64,000 bases of DNA, taken from contig CAIQBE010000006.1 of NCBI GenBank assembly GCA_903870015.1, positions 1-64,000 of the forward strand, written 5' to 3'. This DNA is from an uncultured Thiotrichales bacterium. GTDB taxonomy: Bacteria; Pseudomonadota; Gammaproteobacteria; Francisellales; CACEW01. Within the stretch, counting starts at the first letter, position 1; the number at the start of each line of letters is the position of its first letter. This document shows positions 34,316 to 45,303 of this stretch, in pieces. The notes under the pieces are model-generated. The model was not told where the DNA came from and searched no databases. It saw nothing but the letters and a program-made list of their open reading frames with translations. The translations under genes and the position numbers were made by a program.

Positions 34316-36943
34316 ATGGATAATAACTTAGTACCTAACGCCCTAGGCGAAATCATCCCAGTAAACCTTGAGGATGAGCTTAAACAATCTTACTTAGCCT
34401 ACGCCATGAGCGTCATCATCGGCCGGGCACTACCTGATGCACGCGATGGCTTAAAGCCCGTGCATCGCCGCGTATTATTCGCTATGCGCGAGTTAGGTAA
34501 TGATTTTAACAAACCTTATAAAAAATCCGCCCGTATCGTTGGTGACGTAATCGGTAAATACCACCCTCACGGCGACACCGCGGTTTACGACACCATCGTA
34601 CGTATGGCCCAGCCCTTCTCTTTACGCTACTTACTTGTAGATGGCCAGGGTAACTTTGGTTCTGTTGACGGCGACTCCCCTGCAGCAATGCGTTATACCG
34701 AAGTGCGCATGTCTGAACTCGCTCACGCTCTCTTAGAGGACTTAGACAAAGAAACCGTAGACTTTGAACCCAACTATGACGAAACCGAGCTCATTCCCAC
34801 CGTCTTACCAACACGTGTACCCAATTTATTAATCAACGGCAGCTCGGGGATTGCAGTAGGGATGGCGACCAATATCCCACCGCATAATCTTAATGAAGTC
34901 GTCGATGCCTGTATTGCCTTAATCGACAACCCAGAGCTTGGTGTTGACGATCTCATCAGCTTCATCCCAGGCCCAGACTTTCCCACCGCGGGCATTATCC
35001 AAGGCCGTGCTGGTATTGTGAGCGCCTATCGGACCGGTCGTGGCTCTGTCGTTATTCGCGGTCGCACCCATATCGAAACCGACGAGCGCAGCGGCAAGGA
35101 CAGCATTATCGTCACCGAGCTACCCTATCAAGTTAACAAAGCTCGCCTGATTGAAAAAATCGCCGAACTCGTGAAAGACAAAAAAATCGAAGGCATCACC
35201 GAATTACGTGACGAATCCGACAAAGACGGTATGCGCATCGTCATCGAGGTCCGCAAAGGCGAAATGACCGATGTCTTGCTCAATAATTTATTTATCCAAA
35301 CACAAATGCAAAGCTCGTTTGGGATTAATACCGTAGCCCTCTTAAATGGCCAGCCGCGTATTTTAAATCTGAAAGAAGTATTAGTTGCCTTCATCGAACA
35401 CCGCCAAGAAGTTGTGACCCGCCGCACCATTTATGAGTTGAAAAAAGCCCGTGAACGCGCGCATTTACTAGAGGGCCTAGGGGTTGCCTTAAGCAACATC
35501 GATGAAATGATTGCCATCATCCGCTCCTCACGCGAACCTGCCGTTGCCAAAGAAGGCTTACTAGCACGCACCTGGAAACCCGGGAATGTACAAGCACTGC
35601 TTGAAAAAACCGGCAATGACATCGCGCGCCCGAAAGGCTTATCCGCTGAATTTGGCCTATTAAATAATAACGAATATCGTCTCTCCGAAGCCCAAGTCGA
35701 TGCCATTTTAGAATTACGCTTACAGCGTTTAACCGGCCTTGAACAAGACAAAATTTTCAATGAATACCAAGAGTTATTAGTGGCCATTCAGGGTTATCTA
35801 GAAATCCTCGCTGACGTGAAACGCCTCATGGAAGTGATTCGAGAAGATTTAGTCATCGTAAAAGAAAAGTTCGGTGATGAGCGCCGCACGGAAATTACCG
35901 AGGGTTCCGGCGATTTATTAATGGAAGATTTAATCCCCAGAACTGACATGGTCGTAACACTATCCTCAGAAGGCTACGCCAAAGCGCAACCAGCATCTGA
36001 TTACGAAGCCCAACGTCGTGGCGGTCGTGGCAAAGCAGCCACCAGCCTCAAAGAAGAAGATTATGTTGAGAAACTCGTTGCCGCCAATAGCCATGACTAT
36101 CTATTATGCTTCTCCAACAAAGGCCAACTTTACTGGCTCAAGGTATACACGCTACCACAAGCCGGGCGCAATTCCCGCGGTCGCCCCATCAATAATTTAC
36201 TACCACTGGAAGAAGGCGAAAAAATCACCGCACTCTTGCCTGTAGCAGAATTTGACGATGAACATTATATTTTCATGGCAACGGCCTTTGGCGTAGTGAA
36301 AAAGACCGTACTCTCAGCCTTTGCCCGCCCCAGAACAGCAGGCATTCGCGCCGTAGAATTAGATGAAGGCGATCAACTAATTGATGCTGCAATTACCGAC
36401 GGCAAACGTGAAATTATGCTATTCTCTGATGAGGGCAAGGCAGTACGCTTTAACGAAGATGACGTCCGCGCCATGGGCCGCATGTCTAGAGGCGTACGCG
36501 GCATTCGCTTACAAGAAAAACAAAGAGTCGTGTCCCTAATCGTCGTGACCGATCCCAATGTCGATATCCTAACCGCCACCGAACACGGCTACGGCAAACG
36601 CACCCCTGTGTCTGAATACCGCTTAGTCGGCCGCGGCGCCCAAGGCGTGATGTCGATTCAAACAACAGAAAGAAACGGTAACGTCGTCAGCGCGGTTGCT
36701 GTTGTCGATATTGACGAAATTATGCTAATCACAAGCGGCGGCGTCCTAGTACGCACCCGCGCCAAAGAGATATCCACCATCGGCCGCAATACCCAAGGCG
36801 TACGCTTGATTAATCTAGGTGACAATGAAAAACTTGTCAGCTGTGAAGTGGTTGCCGCCCTCAAAGATGAGGAAATAACAACCACAGAATCCACAACAGA
36901 ACCGATGATAGAGATCGAAGGCACAGAAGATAGCAAGGAATAA
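34316..36943 (+). CDS. gyrA: DNA gyrase subunit A
   Basis: GyrA is the breakage-reunion subunit of DNA gyrase. The 875-residue protein contains the quinolone-resistance region with [13 protein letters not shown] and MAQPFSLRY, in which the catalytic tyrosine sits in [10 protein letters not shown], and a C-terminal beta-pinwheel with the GyrA-box QRRGGRGK. At the fluoroquinolone-relevant position E. coli has Ser83; here the equivalent is Thr in HGDTAVYD. It heads the gyrA-cmk-rpsA cluster; cmk starts five bases after its stop. Confidence 0.98.
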   Translation: MDNNLVPNALGEIIPVNLEDELKQSYLAYAMSVIIGRALPDARDGLKPVHRRVLFAMRELGNDFNKPYKKSARIVGDVIGKYHPHGDTAVYDTIVRMAQPFSLRYLLVDGQGNFGSVDGDSPAAMRYTEVRMSELAHALLEDLDKETVDFEPNYDETELIPTVLPTRVPNLLINGSSGIAVGMATNIPPHNLNEVVDACIALIDNPELGVDDLISFIPGPDFPTAGIIQGRAGIVSAYRTGRGSVVIRGRTHIETDERSGKDSIIVTELPYQVNKARLIEKIAELVKDKKIEGITELRDESDKDGMRIVIEVRKGEMTDVLLNNLFIQTQMQSSFGINTVALLNGQPRILNLKEVLVAFIEHRQEVVTRRTIYELKKARERAHLLEGLGVALSNIDEMIAIIRSSREPAVAKEGLLARTWKPGNVQALLEKTGNDIARPKGLSAEFGLLNNNEYRLSEAQVDAILELRLQRLTGLEQDKIFNEYQELLVAIQGYLEILADVKRLMEVIREDLVIVKEKFGDERRTEITEGSGDLLMEDLIPRTDMVVTLSSEGYAKAQPASDYEAQRRGGRGKAATSLKEEDYVEKLVAANSHDYLLCFSNKGQLYWLKVYTLPQAGRNSRGRPINNLLPLEEGEKITALLPVAEFDDEHYIFMATAFGVVKKTVLSAFARPRTAGIRAVELDEGDQLIDAAITDGKREIMLFSDEGKAVRFNEDDVRAMGRMSRGVRGIRLQEKQRVVSLIVVTDPNVDILTATEHGYGKRTPVSEYRLVGRGAQGVMSIQTTERNGNVVSAVAVVDIDEIMLITSGGVLVRTRAKEISTIGRNTQGVRLINLGDNEKLVSCEVVAALKDEEITTTESTTEPMIEIEGTEDSKE

Positions 36944-36948
36944 ACATA

Positions 36949-37647
36949 ATGCCGACCCCAATCATCACCATTGACGGCCCAGGCGGCGTTGGCAAAGGCA
37001 CCATGGCGCGCATTATTGCGGGCAAACTAGGCTTTCACTTTTTAGACAGCGGCGCCCTGTATCGCGTTACAGCTTACGCCTGCCAAAAACACCATATTCC
37101 CGTCGAAGACCCAACAAAAGTTGCGGCTATAGCGTGTGCGCTTAATTTAAAATTTGAGCTTAAAGATGACCCGATGATGGACCCTGGCGTGATTTTTGAA
37201 GATGAACAGGTCAATGAATTTATCCGTGCTGAGGCGTGCGGGACTTTAGCATCAAAAATATCCTCTTATCCCGAACTACGCCAAGCCCTGCTTAGCTTAC
37301 AGCACAGCTTTGCCAAAGAACCCGGCCTAGTGACCGATGGTCGCGATATGGGCACGATTATCTTCCCAGAGGCCCCAGCAAAATTCTTTTTAACGGCATC
37401 ACCAGAGGTCCGCGCCCAAAGGCGCCAAGGACAATTGCAAGCGCAAGGAATTTGTGCTAAGATTGACAACCTTTTAGAGGAAATAAAGGCTCGGGATCTT
37501 CGCGATCAAACGCGTAGTATCGCGCCACTAGTTCCCGCAAAGGACGCGCTCATTATCGATACGTCGACGCTTAGTATTAACGACGTCGTAGCCCTAATGA
37601 TGCAATACATTAAAAAAACCGGTGTTAAGGTGCCACAAGCACTTTAA
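36949..37647 (+). CDS. cmk: Cytidylate kinase
   Basis: Cmk phosphorylates CMP and dCMP to the diphosphates. The 232-residue protein begins ITIDGPGGVGKGTMA, the P-loop of the family. It shows LDSGALYR (residues 32-39) for CMP binding and TDGRDMGTIIFPEA, with the Arg/Asp of the substrate site. In most gammaproteobacteria serC, hisC and aroA lie between gyrA and cmk-rpsA; here cmk follows gyrA by five bases. Confidence 0.96.
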   Translation: MPTPIITIDGPGGVGKGTMARIIAGKLGFHFLDSGALYRVTAYACQKHHIPVEDPTKVAAIACALNLKFELKDDPMMDPGVIFEDEQVNEFIRAEACGTLASKISSYPELRQALLSLQHSFAKEPGLVTDGRDMGTIIFPEAPAKFFLTASPEVRAQRRQGQLQAQGICAKIDNLLEEIKARDLRDQTRSIAPLVPAKDALIIDTSTLSINDVVALMMQYIKKTGVKVPQAL

Positions 37648-37701
37648 TTAACTTTAACTAACATCCCCCTGGTCATATCAGGGTAACAATAGGTCAAATC
37701 C

Positions 37702-39381
37702 ATGTCAGAAAATTTTGCACAGCTCCTCGAAGAAAGTTTCAAAAACCTAGAAATGCGTGAAGGCACCCTCGTTAAAGGGATTGTCATCGGCATCAACGAC
37801 AAATTCGTGATCGTCGACGCTTCATTAAAATCCGAAGCTCTCATTCCTTGTGAACAATTCAAAGACTTAGCAGGTCAACTCACCGTCAAAGTGGGTGACA
37901 CCATCGAAGTCGCTCTTGATGCCGTCGAAGACAGCACCGGCGAAACCAAACTATCACGTGAAAAAGCGAAACGCCTAGAAGTATGGAAACGCTTGGAAGA
38001 AGCTTGCAATAACAAAGAAACCATCGAAGGGATTATCGTTGCCCGTGTTAAGGGCGGCTTTACCGTTGAGCTTGATAGCGTTCGCGCATTCTTGCCCGCA
38101 TCACTCTTAGACACACGTCCATTAAAAGAAACCGCACAACTCGAAGGCAAACCTTTAGAGTTCAAAGTCGTTAAAATCGACGCTAAACGCAATAACATCG
38201 TCGTATCTCGCCGTGCCGTTATCGAAGAAGAAGGCTCAGCAGAACGCGATACCTTATTACAAAACCTACACGAAGGCCAACGCGTACGCGGTATTGTGAA
38301 GAACTTAACCGACTACGGTGCATTTATTGACTTAGGCGGCATCGACGGTCTCTTACACATCACCGACATGGCCTGGAAACGTATTAAACATCCAAGTGAA
38401 ATGCTCCAAGTAGGCGACGAAATTGATGTAATGGTTCTTAAATTTGAACGTGAAAAGAACCGTGTATCCTTAGGTATTAAACAATTAGGCGGTGACCCAT
38501 GGGTTAACTTTGCTGAACGTTTCCCTGAAGGCAAAAAATTAAGAGGCGTGGTCACCAACATCGCTGATTACGGTTGCTTTGTTGAAATCGCTGAAGGCGT
38601 TGAAGGCTTAGTACACGTATCAGAAATGGACTGGACCAACAAAAATGTTAACCCCAATAAAGTTGTCACTTTAGGCCAAGAGGTCGATGTCATGATCTTA
38701 GATGTAGATCCAGAACGTCGTCGTATTTCCTTAGGCTTGAAACAATGTATCGACAACCCATGGGCATCGTTTGCACAAAAATACAAGAAAGGTGACTCCG
38801 TTAGCGGCGTAATCAAATCCATCACTGACTTTGGTGTCTTCATCGGTATCGACGGCAATATCGATGGCCTGATCCACCTATCAGACCTATCTTGGACCCT
38901 AAGCGGGGAAGAAGCGGTTAAACAATACAAAAAAGGCGATCAAGTCTCTGCCATGGTACTTGCGATTGACGTAGAACGTGAGCGCGTGTCTTTAGGCATC
39001 AAACAACTCGAAAATGATCCTTTCAGCGGCTTTTTAACAGAAAATGAAAAAGGCACCCTGCTTAAAGGCACCATTAGCGATGTTGATGAAAAAGGCGCTA
39101 CCGTTGATCTTATTAACGGCATGCAAGCTTACATCAAAGCCAACGACCTCTCCAATGAGCGCATCAGTGATGCACGCAAAGTAGTAAAAGTCGGCGATGA
39201 AATCGAAGCAGCGTTTGTAACCGTTGATCGTAAAAACAATCAAATTCTTTTGTCCGTACGCGCACTCCAAGAAAGTGATGCTCGCGAGACCAAAGAACGC
39301 CTACAAAACCAAGAAGAACAACCTTCGACAACATTAGGCGATTTGATCAAAGAGCAACTTGCCAATCGTGACGAAAAATAA
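37702..39381 (+). CDS. rpsA: 30S ribosomal protein S1
   Basis: S1 binds mRNA on the small subunit and helps initiation on weak leaders. The 559-residue protein contains six S1 (OB-fold) repeats, seen as recurring V-x-G-V-(I/V)-(x)6-YGAFI-like units (for example [38 protein letters not shown]). Size agrees with E. coli S1 (557). It follows cmk by 54 bp and ends before a hairpin at 39404-39427. Confidence 0.98.
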   Translation: MSENFAQLLEESFKNLEMREGTLVKGIVIGINDKFVIVDASLKSEALIPCEQFKDLAGQLTVKVGDTIEVALDAVEDSTGETKLSREKAKRLEVWKRLEEACNNKETIEGIIVARVKGGFTVELDSVRAFLPASLLDTRPLKETAQLEGKPLEFKVVKIDAKRNNIVVSRRAVIEEEGSAERDTLLQNLHEGQRVRGIVKNLTDYGAFIDLGGIDGLLHITDMAWKRIKHPSEMLQVGDEIDVMVLKFEREKNRVSLGIKQLGGDPWVNFAERFPEGKKLRGVVTNIADYGCFVEIAEGVEGLVHVSEMDWTNKNVNPNKVVTLGQEVDVMILDVDPERRRISLGLKQCIDNPWASFAQKYKKGDSVSGVIKSITDFGVFIGIDGNIDGLIHLSDLSWTLSGEEAVKQYKKGDQVSAMVLAIDVERERVSLGIKQLENDPFSGFLTENEKGTLLKGTISDVDEKGATVDLINGMQAYIKANDLSNERISDARKVVKVGDEIEAAFVTVDRKNNQILLSVRALQESDARETKERLQNQEEQPSTTLGDLIKEQLANRDEK

Positions 39382-39403
39382 AGTGGGCTGAGTAACACCA
39401 AAT

Positions 39404-39427
39404 CCTTTGGGTCTAACGACTCAAAGG
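39404..39427 (+). terminator. Stem-loop after rpsA
   Basis: CCTTTGGGTC (39404-39413) and GACTCAAAGG (39418-39427) form a 10-bp stem (one G-T pair) with a TAAC loop, 22 bases after the rpsA stop. The following bases are CCCCCTCTTT, so the T-run is poor; a terminator is likely but not certain. Confidence 0.55.
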
Positions 39428-39455
39428 CCCCCTCTTTAACTTAAGGATCATGGCT

Positions 39456-40199
39456 ATGGATATAAAACCACATCATCGCTCTCATCGAGTTCTAGAAACA
39501 TTAAATACCGCCGCATATCTTTATAAAAAAAGCTTTCGCCAAGTATTTCTCTTAGCCTTCATCACGGCACTCTTAAACCAGCTCTTAAGCCTATATTTCT
39601 TAAATACTTTTATTTTTGACAGCGAACACATTAATCTTAACTCACCCACAGGCTTTGGCTTGAGCTTATTTTTGATGTTATTTGTCATCCTCTTCGGTAA
39701 TTCTTTAATTTTAGTGCGCCAAAATGCCTTACTAAAACAAGAAACCATAAGCGTAAGCACTGCCTTCAACCGCGTACTCCAACGCTTCCCCGGAATTTTT
39801 GCATCCGGCATTATTTTTGCCTTGTTTAGCATCGTAGGCATTGCACTTTATGTGTTACCGGGCTTAGTGTTCATGACCTTTTTTTATGTTTATCTACCTT
39901 CATTATTATTTGCTCACAAAAAAGCCTTTGAATCCTGGATGTTCAGCTATCGCCTGATTAAGCCACATTTTTTAGCAACCCTAGGTATTGTACTCATCAA
40001 CTTAATTTTGCTCTGGATCCCCCCCGAGCTCACTGAAGTCCTCAGCATGTATTTTAACAATGACGGCTCAGTGTATGGCATAGAGGTCACCATTATTGTG
40101 TTTGCTATCGCCCTCATCCTACCAATGACTAATGCAATCACCTTATCCTGGTTCTACAAATTACAAGAACCTGCTGCCCCTAAAGTACCAACACTATAA
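39456..40199 (+). CDS. YciC/UPF0259-like six-helix inner-membrane protein
   Basis: A polytopic protein of about 247 residues with six hydrophobic segments. Three landmarks follow E. coli YciC in order: the amphipathic start YKKSFRQVFLLAFITALL, the GNSLIL helix followed by ISVSTAFNRVLQR, and IALYVLPGLVFMTFFYVYLP followed by FESWMFSYRL. The biochemical role of that family is not established. I place the start at the second ATG (39456), eight bases from AAGGA; the ATG at 39450 is too close. It takes the place after rpsA where ihfB is common in other gammaproteobacteria. Confidence 0.65.
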   Translation: MDIKPHHRSHRVLETLNTAAYLYKKSFRQVFLLAFITALLNQLLSLYFLNTFIFDSEHINLNSPTGFGLSLFLMLFVILFGNSLILVRQNALLKQETISVSTAFNRVLQRFPGIFASGIIFALFSIVGIALYVLPGLVFMTFFYVYLPSLLFAHKKAFESWMFSYRLIKPHFLATLGIVLINLILLWIPPELTEVLSMYFNNDGSVYGIEVTIIVFAIALILPMTNAITLSWFYKLQEPAAPKVPTL

Positions 40200-40216
40200 T
40201 ACGGGCTTGTTATTAA

Positions 40217-40244
40217 TTGACTCTCGTTTTAAAATCACTAATAA
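40217..40244 (+). promoter_or_regulatory. Candidate promoter of the antitoxin-like gene
   Basis: TTGACT (40217-40222) and TAATAA (40239-40244) are separated by 16 bases, 22 bases before the ATG at 40267. Confidence 0.4.
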
Positions 40245-40266
40245 CAACCATGAAAAGTGTTTAACG

Positions 40267-40539
40267 ATGACAAACGAAATGCCCGAAGAAGAATACCTCG
40301 AACTTTTTAGCAATGCCGCACCCAAAATCAAAGCCCCAGCGGCAGTAAACAACACAGAGAATGTCATCGAGGATGATAGCGACAAGGACGCCACCGTGCG
40401 TAAACACATCTCCATCAAAGTACGCCAAAGCGATTTAGACTCCCTTAAAAAAGAAGCTGAAAAACGCGGGCTACGCTACCAATCGCTGATTAACAGCATT
40501 TTGCATCAATATGTCACGGGGCGATTGAGGCCCGTGTAA
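40267..40539 (+). CDS. CopG/BrnA-like ribbon-helix-helix antitoxin (orphan)
   Basis: The predicted product is 90 residues. Its acidic N-terminal half (EMPEEEYLELF, then a D/E-rich linker) would bind a toxin. The C-terminal half, HISIKVRQSDLDSLKKEAEKRG..YQSLINSILHQY, is the pattern of CopG_antitoxin/BrnA ribbon-helix-helix proteins, where a short strand is followed by two helices. Such proteins normally repress a toxin-antitoxin operon. No toxin gene is adjacent: upstream lies the YciC-like gene and downstream a small hydrophobic protein. I start at the ATG at 40267; the upstream extension (from 40132) overlaps the preceding gene and is implausible. No clear Shine-Dalgarno. Confidence 0.7.
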   Translation: MTNEMPEEEYLELFSNAAPKIKAPAAVNNTENVIEDDSDKDATVRKHISIKVRQSDLDSLKKEAEKRGLRYQSLINSILHQYVTGRLRPV

Positions 40540-40650
40540 TACAAGAAGGCCTGTCTAAAAATAAAGCCATTTCGGGAAAAATTGAAATACTTGCAAAAAA
40601 CATCCATTATAAATTATTATATGATTTTAAATTCAAGACAAAAGGAATAT

Positions 40651-40998
40651 ATGAACAATTCATTTACCCTTAGATGCTGTGCTTTTTTTACACAAGGCTT
40701 TAGCACCGGAGCAGGATTCCCTCCAACAATAGTTGACCCCGTAACGACATTAACTTTAAGCACAATAGCAACAAGCTTGTTCGCCACTCGCTATCCTTTT
40801 ACCGAAGGGATATGCTATCAATTATCAGCATTTGCAGGGGGGCTTACCGCCCAAGTTTTTCGGAATGGTTTAACATTAGGTTTAGGTTATGATAGAACAA
40901 CCAGTAACTGGTTATGCTATGGGGCTGCTGGCGCAGGGGCTTTAGTCACTAGCAAATTAATCACAGCAGCGGATCAACAACAAACAACCCCACAATAG
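40651..40998 (+). CDS. Small hydrophobic protein of unknown function
   Basis: The 115-residue product is rich in Thr, Gly, Ala and Phe, with three or so moderately hydrophobic stretches (TLTLSTIATSLF, GICYQLSAFAGGLTAQVF, WLCYGAAGAGALVTS). It has no convincing signal peptide and no family that I recognise. The ATG at 40651 has AAAGGA six bases upstream; an earlier in-frame start at 40582 has none. A possible promoter is TTGCAA (40591) and TATTAT (40615) with an 18-base gap. It follows the orphan antitoxin-like gene but has no toxin features I can see. Confidence 0.5.
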   Translation: MNNSFTLRCCAFFTQGFSTGAGFPPTIVDPVTTLTLSTIATSLFATRYPFTEGICYQLSAFAGGLTAQVFRNGLTLGLGYDRTTSNWLCYGAAGAGALVTSKLITAADQQQTTPQ

Positions 40999-41064
40999 CA
41001 AAATTAATACATACATCCTTTACAGAAAAAATACACATGAGTCACAATGAATTTTTTGAGCAGA

Positions 41065-41083
41065 GCAATAGCACCGCTATTGC
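41065..41083. repeat. Perfect 8-bp stem-loop in the gap before yraN
   Basis: GCAATAGC-ACC-GCTATTGC forms an 8-bp stem with a 3-base loop. No T-run follows on either strand. It is embedded in a segment (41050-41088) that partly repeats the start region of yraN (41206-41240): ATTTTTTG, AGCAGAG and GCACCGC recur in the same order. The rest of the 215-bp gap 40999-41213 holds nothing else I can identify. Confidence 0.5.
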
Positions 41084-41213
41084 GAAGTGAAAAAGGTTCA
41101 TTGCGGCACAACAATAGAAGTTAAATCATCTGTTTTTAACCTGGATTTGGTAGTAACATTTGTCAAACAAATAAAATATATGTAGAATAATCAAAAAACA
41201 AGCAGTATTTTTT

Positions 41214-42141
<928 letters not shown>

Positions 42142-42144
42142 ACC

Positions 42145-43152
42145 ATGATCGTGTTAGGCATCGAAAGCTCCTGCGATGAAAGTGCCGCGGCCCTTTATGA
42201 TTCGCACAGAGGCATTTTGAGCCATGCGCTGCACACCCAAATTCCACTGCATGCACAATATGGCGGCGTGGTGCCTGAGCTTGCCTCGCGTGATCATGTG
42301 CGTAAATTATTACCCCTCGTAGATCAAGCTATCAACCAAGCCAAAATCAGCCCAAAAGAAATCGATGCCATTGCCTATACCTCAGGCCCTGGACTCATCG
42401 GCGCACTGATGACGGGCGCAGCCCTCGCTAAAAGCTTAGCCTTTGCCTGGAATAAGCCCGCATTGGCGATACATCATATGGAAGGACATTTACTCGCGCC
42501 TCTACTTGAAAGCAACAAGCCCGCCTACCCCTTCATCGCCCTATTAGTGTCGGGCGGCCATACCCAACTTATGCGAATCAATAGCTTAGGCAATTATCAA
42601 ATATTAGGGGATACGCTCGATGATGCCGCGGGCGAAGCATTTGACAAAACCGCAAAACTACTAGGCCTACCCTATCCCGGCGGCAAAGCCTTATCCATGC
42701 TTGCACAAACAGGCACCGCTCGTTTTAAACTCCCCAAGCCTATGCCCCAAAATTTAGATTTTAGCTTTAGCGGACTCAAAACTGCTGTACGATTGCTCAT
42801 TGAAAAAGAACAACCGCTGACACAAGAAACCAAAGCGGACATCGCCGCTAGCTTTGAAAAAGTCATCACCCAAAGCCTTACCGATAAAGCCATCAACGCC
42901 ATACGCTTAACTGGCCTAAAACGCCTTGTCGTCTCAGGCGGCGTCAGCGCCAACAAAAGCTTGCGCGCAACACTGGATCAAGGGGCAAAAGAATATCATT
43001 TTGAAGTATTTTACCCACGCTTAGAATACTGCACAGACAACGCGGCAATGATCGCCCTGGTAGGAGCACTACGTTTAGAACAAGGATTTCAGGATAGTGA
43101 CAGCAGCATTAATACATTTGCGAGAATGCAGTTAGGACTTCACCAAACGTAA
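42145..43152 (+). CDS. tsaD: tRNA N6-threonylcarbamoyladenosine transferase TsaD
   Basis: TsaD transfers the threonylcarbamoyl group to A37 of ANN-decoding tRNAs, together with TsaB and TsaE. The 335-residue protein begins [17 protein letters not shown] and contains the metal-binding HHMEGHL (about residues 111-117), VSGGHTQLM, and [12 protein letters not shown] with the C-terminal [10 protein letters not shown]. It begins three bases after diaA and its 3' end overlaps that of sspB on the other strand by 21 bp. Confidence 0.97.
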   Translation: MIVLGIESSCDESAAALYDSHRGILSHALHTQIPLHAQYGGVVPELASRDHVRKLLPLVDQAINQAKISPKEIDAIAYTSGPGLIGALMTGAALAKSLAFAWNKPALAIHHMEGHLLAPLLESNKPAYPFIALLVSGGHTQLMRINSLGNYQILGDTLDDAAGEAFDKTAKLLGLPYPGGKALSMLAQTGTARFKLPKPMPQNLDFSFSGLKTAVRLLIEKEQPLTQETKADIAASFEKVITQSLTDKAINAIRLTGLKRLVVSGGVSANKSLRATLDQGAKEYHFEVFYPRLEYCTDNAAMIALVGALRLEQGFQDSDSSINTFARMQLGLHQT

Positions 43153-43554
43153 ATTACCTTTTTTAGGCTTGGTTTCAAGCACCGTATCATCCGAAGACTT
43201 AGGATCAAAATTATCACTATCACCTTCATTGATCACCATGGTAAATTCATTATCGGTTGTATAAACACCTTGCTCCGTTTCCTCAGCATACAAGGCCAAG
43301 ATACTCAACAAAGGCAAATACACGCGCATCATGTCATCATCAAAACCGGCATCAAAAGATACCCCTTGATCATCAAAATACATGTTTTCAATGGCTTCGG
43401 CGGAGGCATTTAAAATAATCTGGCCGTCTTCGACGTATTCTTTCGGAACGATAACATCTTTATGCAGGGCATTAACTAAAAAATACGGTGTATAACCATG
43501 GTCTAGTAACCATTCATAAGTCGCTTTAAGAACATAAGAACGCAAACGTGCCAT
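43132..43554 (-). CDS. sspB: ClpXP protease specificity-enhancing factor SspB
   Basis: SspB is the adaptor that delivers ssrA-tagged proteins to ClpXP. The 140-residue protein has the N-terminal substrate-binding domain ([24 protein letters not shown]). A flexible acidic linker ends in LRLVKS, the short C-terminal peptide that docks on ClpX (LRVVK in E. coli). It follows sspA by 21 bp. Confidence 0.95.
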   Translation of the reverse strand: MARLRSYVLKATYEWLLDHGYTPYFLVNALHKDVIVPKEYVEDGQIILNASAEAIENMYFDDQGVSFDAGFDDDMMRVYLPLLSILALYAEETEQGVYTTDNEFTMVINEGDSDNFDPKSSDDTVLETKPKKGNLRLVKS

Positions 43555-43575
43555 AAGCAGAGCCCTCGGAAAATA

Positions 43576-44220
43576 TTATTGATAATACCCAGGACGCATC
43601 TCGCGCTCAGCATCAGACAAGCTTTGCACAAAAGATTCACGTTTAAACATGCGATCCATGTATTTTAAAATCGGCTTGGCGTGATCATACTTGGTCAAAT
43701 CGATCCCCATGGATGGCAAACGCCAAAGCATCGCAGCTAAACTACAATCCACTAAACTAAACTCTTCACTTAAGAAAAATGAATAATCGCCAAACACACT
43801 GCTAATTGACAATAAACTCTCAACCAATTCTTTACGCGCCAGTTCCTGCACATCTTTTTTACCATCAAGAATACGTTTCATGGGCGCATACCAATCACGA
43901 TCAATACGCAACATCATCAAACGGCTACGTGCACGGGTGACAGGATAAATAGGCATGAGTGGAGGATGAGGAAAACGCTCTTCTAGATACTCAAGAATAA
44001 TATTGGGTTCATACAAAACCAAGTCACGATCAACCAAGGTAGGTACAGTACTATAAGGATTTAACTCCAAGAGCTCTTCAGGCAAATTTTCGAGATCAAC
44101 TTCGATAATCTCAGGGGTAATGCCTTTTTCAGCAAGGACAATCCGAACACGATGACACCAAGGACATACTTTATTACTAAATAAGGTCATTAACGAACGG
44201 CGACTACCTAAAAAAGCCAT
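43576..44220 (-). CDS. sspA: Stringent starvation protein A (GST-fold)
   Basis: SspA is a glutathione-S-transferase-fold protein that binds RNA polymerase and controls stress and virulence genes in several gammaproteobacteria. The 214-residue product begins RSLMTLFSNKVCPWCHRVRIVLAEKG, the SspA thioredoxin-like domain, followed by the all-helical domain. A CPWC motif is present where E. coli SspA lacks one, so this copy keeps a redox-type dithiol. It is cotranscribed with sspB and lies just downstream of rpsI. Confidence 0.95.
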   Translation of the reverse strand: MAFLGSRRSLMTLFSNKVCPWCHRVRIVLAEKGITPEIIEVDLENLPEELLELNPYSTVPTLVDRDLVLYEPNIILEYLEERFPHPPLMPIYPVTRARSRLMMLRIDRDWYAPMKRILDGKKDVQELARKELVESLLSISSVFGDYSFFLSEEFSLVDCSLAAMLWRLPSMGIDLTKYDHAKPILKYMDRMFKRESFVQSLSDAEREMRPGYYQ

Positions 44221-44259
44221 GAGAACCCCTTGTACATTTTCTTCAATTCAAAAAAAGAA

Positions 44260-44652
44260 CTAGCGCTTGGAGTACTGAGGACGCTTACGAGCACCATGTA
44301 ATCCGACTTTCTTACGCTCAACTTCACGGGCATCACGAGTAACAAAGCCTGCTTGACGCAATGCTGATTTAAACTCATCGTTAAACTCAATCAAAGCACG
44401 GGTAATACCATGACGAATCGCACCGGCTTGGCTATTCACACCACCGCCCTTGACATTCACTTTGATATTAAAATCTTTGATAATATCGAGCAACTCTAAA
44501 GGTTGGCGCACGATCATGCGTGAGGTTTTACGACCAAAATACTCTTCAACGGTTTTATCATTGATAGAGATTTCACCTGAACCTTTGCTTAAATAAACAC
44601 GTGCGGTTGAGGTTTTACGACGACCAACACCAATATTTTGAGAAACTGCCAT
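44260..44652 (-). CDS. rpsI: 30S ribosomal protein S9
   Basis: A 130-residue basic protein with the family pattern [14 protein letters not shown] at the start and the conserved basic C-terminal tail [10 protein letters not shown], which reaches the P-site tRNA. I place the start at 44652, with AGGTG eight bases upstream, rather than at the ATG two codons earlier. It follows rplM by 17 bp. Confidence 0.98.
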   Translation of the reverse strand: MAVSQNIGVGRRKTSTARVYLSKGSGEISINDKTVEEYFGRKTSRMIVRQPLELLDIIKDFNIKVNVKGGGVNSQAGAIRHGITRALIEFNDEFKSALRQAGFVTRDAREVERKKVGLHGARKRPQYSKR

Positions 44653-44669
44653 ATTCATATCACCTTTAA

Positions 44670-45098
44670 TTAAACTTTAAGAACTTGTGGTTGTTGAGCA
44701 CTATGAGGATGATCAACACCAGGATAAACTTTTAACTTTCTATACATCTCACGACCCAAAGGATTTTTGGGCAACATGCCTTTAACCGCAAGCTCAATGA
44801 CTTCTTCAGGACGGTTAGCAATTTTCTCATCAAAGCTAGCTTCTTTCATACCGCTTGGGTAGCCGCTATAATGATAATATTTTTTATCCAAACCTTTATT
44901 ACCGGTTACGGCAACTTTTGCTGCATTAATAACAACAATATAATCACCCGTATCAACGTGCGGGGTATAAATGGGCTTATGTTTGCCACGCAAACGACTA
45001 GCAATTTGGCTAGCCAGGCGACCCAGGGTTTGACCCTCGGCGTCTATAATGAACCAGGTACGTTTTACTTCGACAGCTTTAGCGCTTAATGTTCTCAT
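44670..45098 (-). CDS. rplM: 50S ribosomal protein L13
   Basis: The 142-residue protein is of normal length for L13, with W[18 protein letters not shown] near the start, [16 protein letters not shown], and the conserved [19 protein letters not shown]. It is the first gene of rplM-rpsI-sspA-sspB. Confidence 0.98.
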   Translation of the reverse strand: MRTLSAKAVEVKRTWFIIDAEGQTLGRLASQIASRLRGKHKPIYTPHVDTGDYIVVINAAKVAVTGNKGLDKKYYHYSGYPSGMKEASFDEKIANRPEEVIELAVKGMLPKNPLGREMYRKLKVYPGVDHPHSAQQPQVLKV

Positions 45099-45148
45099 GA
45101 TCTTAAACCTTTTTTAACAATTAATCTAAACTCTTTTAAGAGCAGGAC

Positions 45149-45177
45149 ATCTTAGACTATTTTGAGGCAGAGCGCAA
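45149..45177 (-). promoter_or_regulatory. Promoter of rplM-rpsI-sspAB
   Basis: On the minus strand TTGCGC and TAAGAT are separated by 17 bases, 51 bases before the rplM ATG. Confidence 0.55.
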
Positions 45178-45193
45178 GTATTTTTTACAGAAG

Positions 45194-45234
45194 GTATATT
45201 TTTCAATATACGCTCATTTTTTAGCGCTAGCGCT
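45194..45234. other. Palindromes in the divergent rplM / OMP promoter region
   Basis: GTATATT-TTTC-AATATAC (45194-45211) is a 7-bp perfect stem-loop, and AGCGCTAGCGCT (45223-45234) is a 12-base perfect palindrome. They lie upstream of both the rplM promoter and the outer-membrane protein gene and could be a terminator or an operator. Confidence 0.4.
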
Positions 45235-45303
45235 CCCCTTAAAAATTTGCGATAATAAGCTACGTTATTTTACCCCTTGTAAAACTTAAGATTAACACTG
45301 AAA

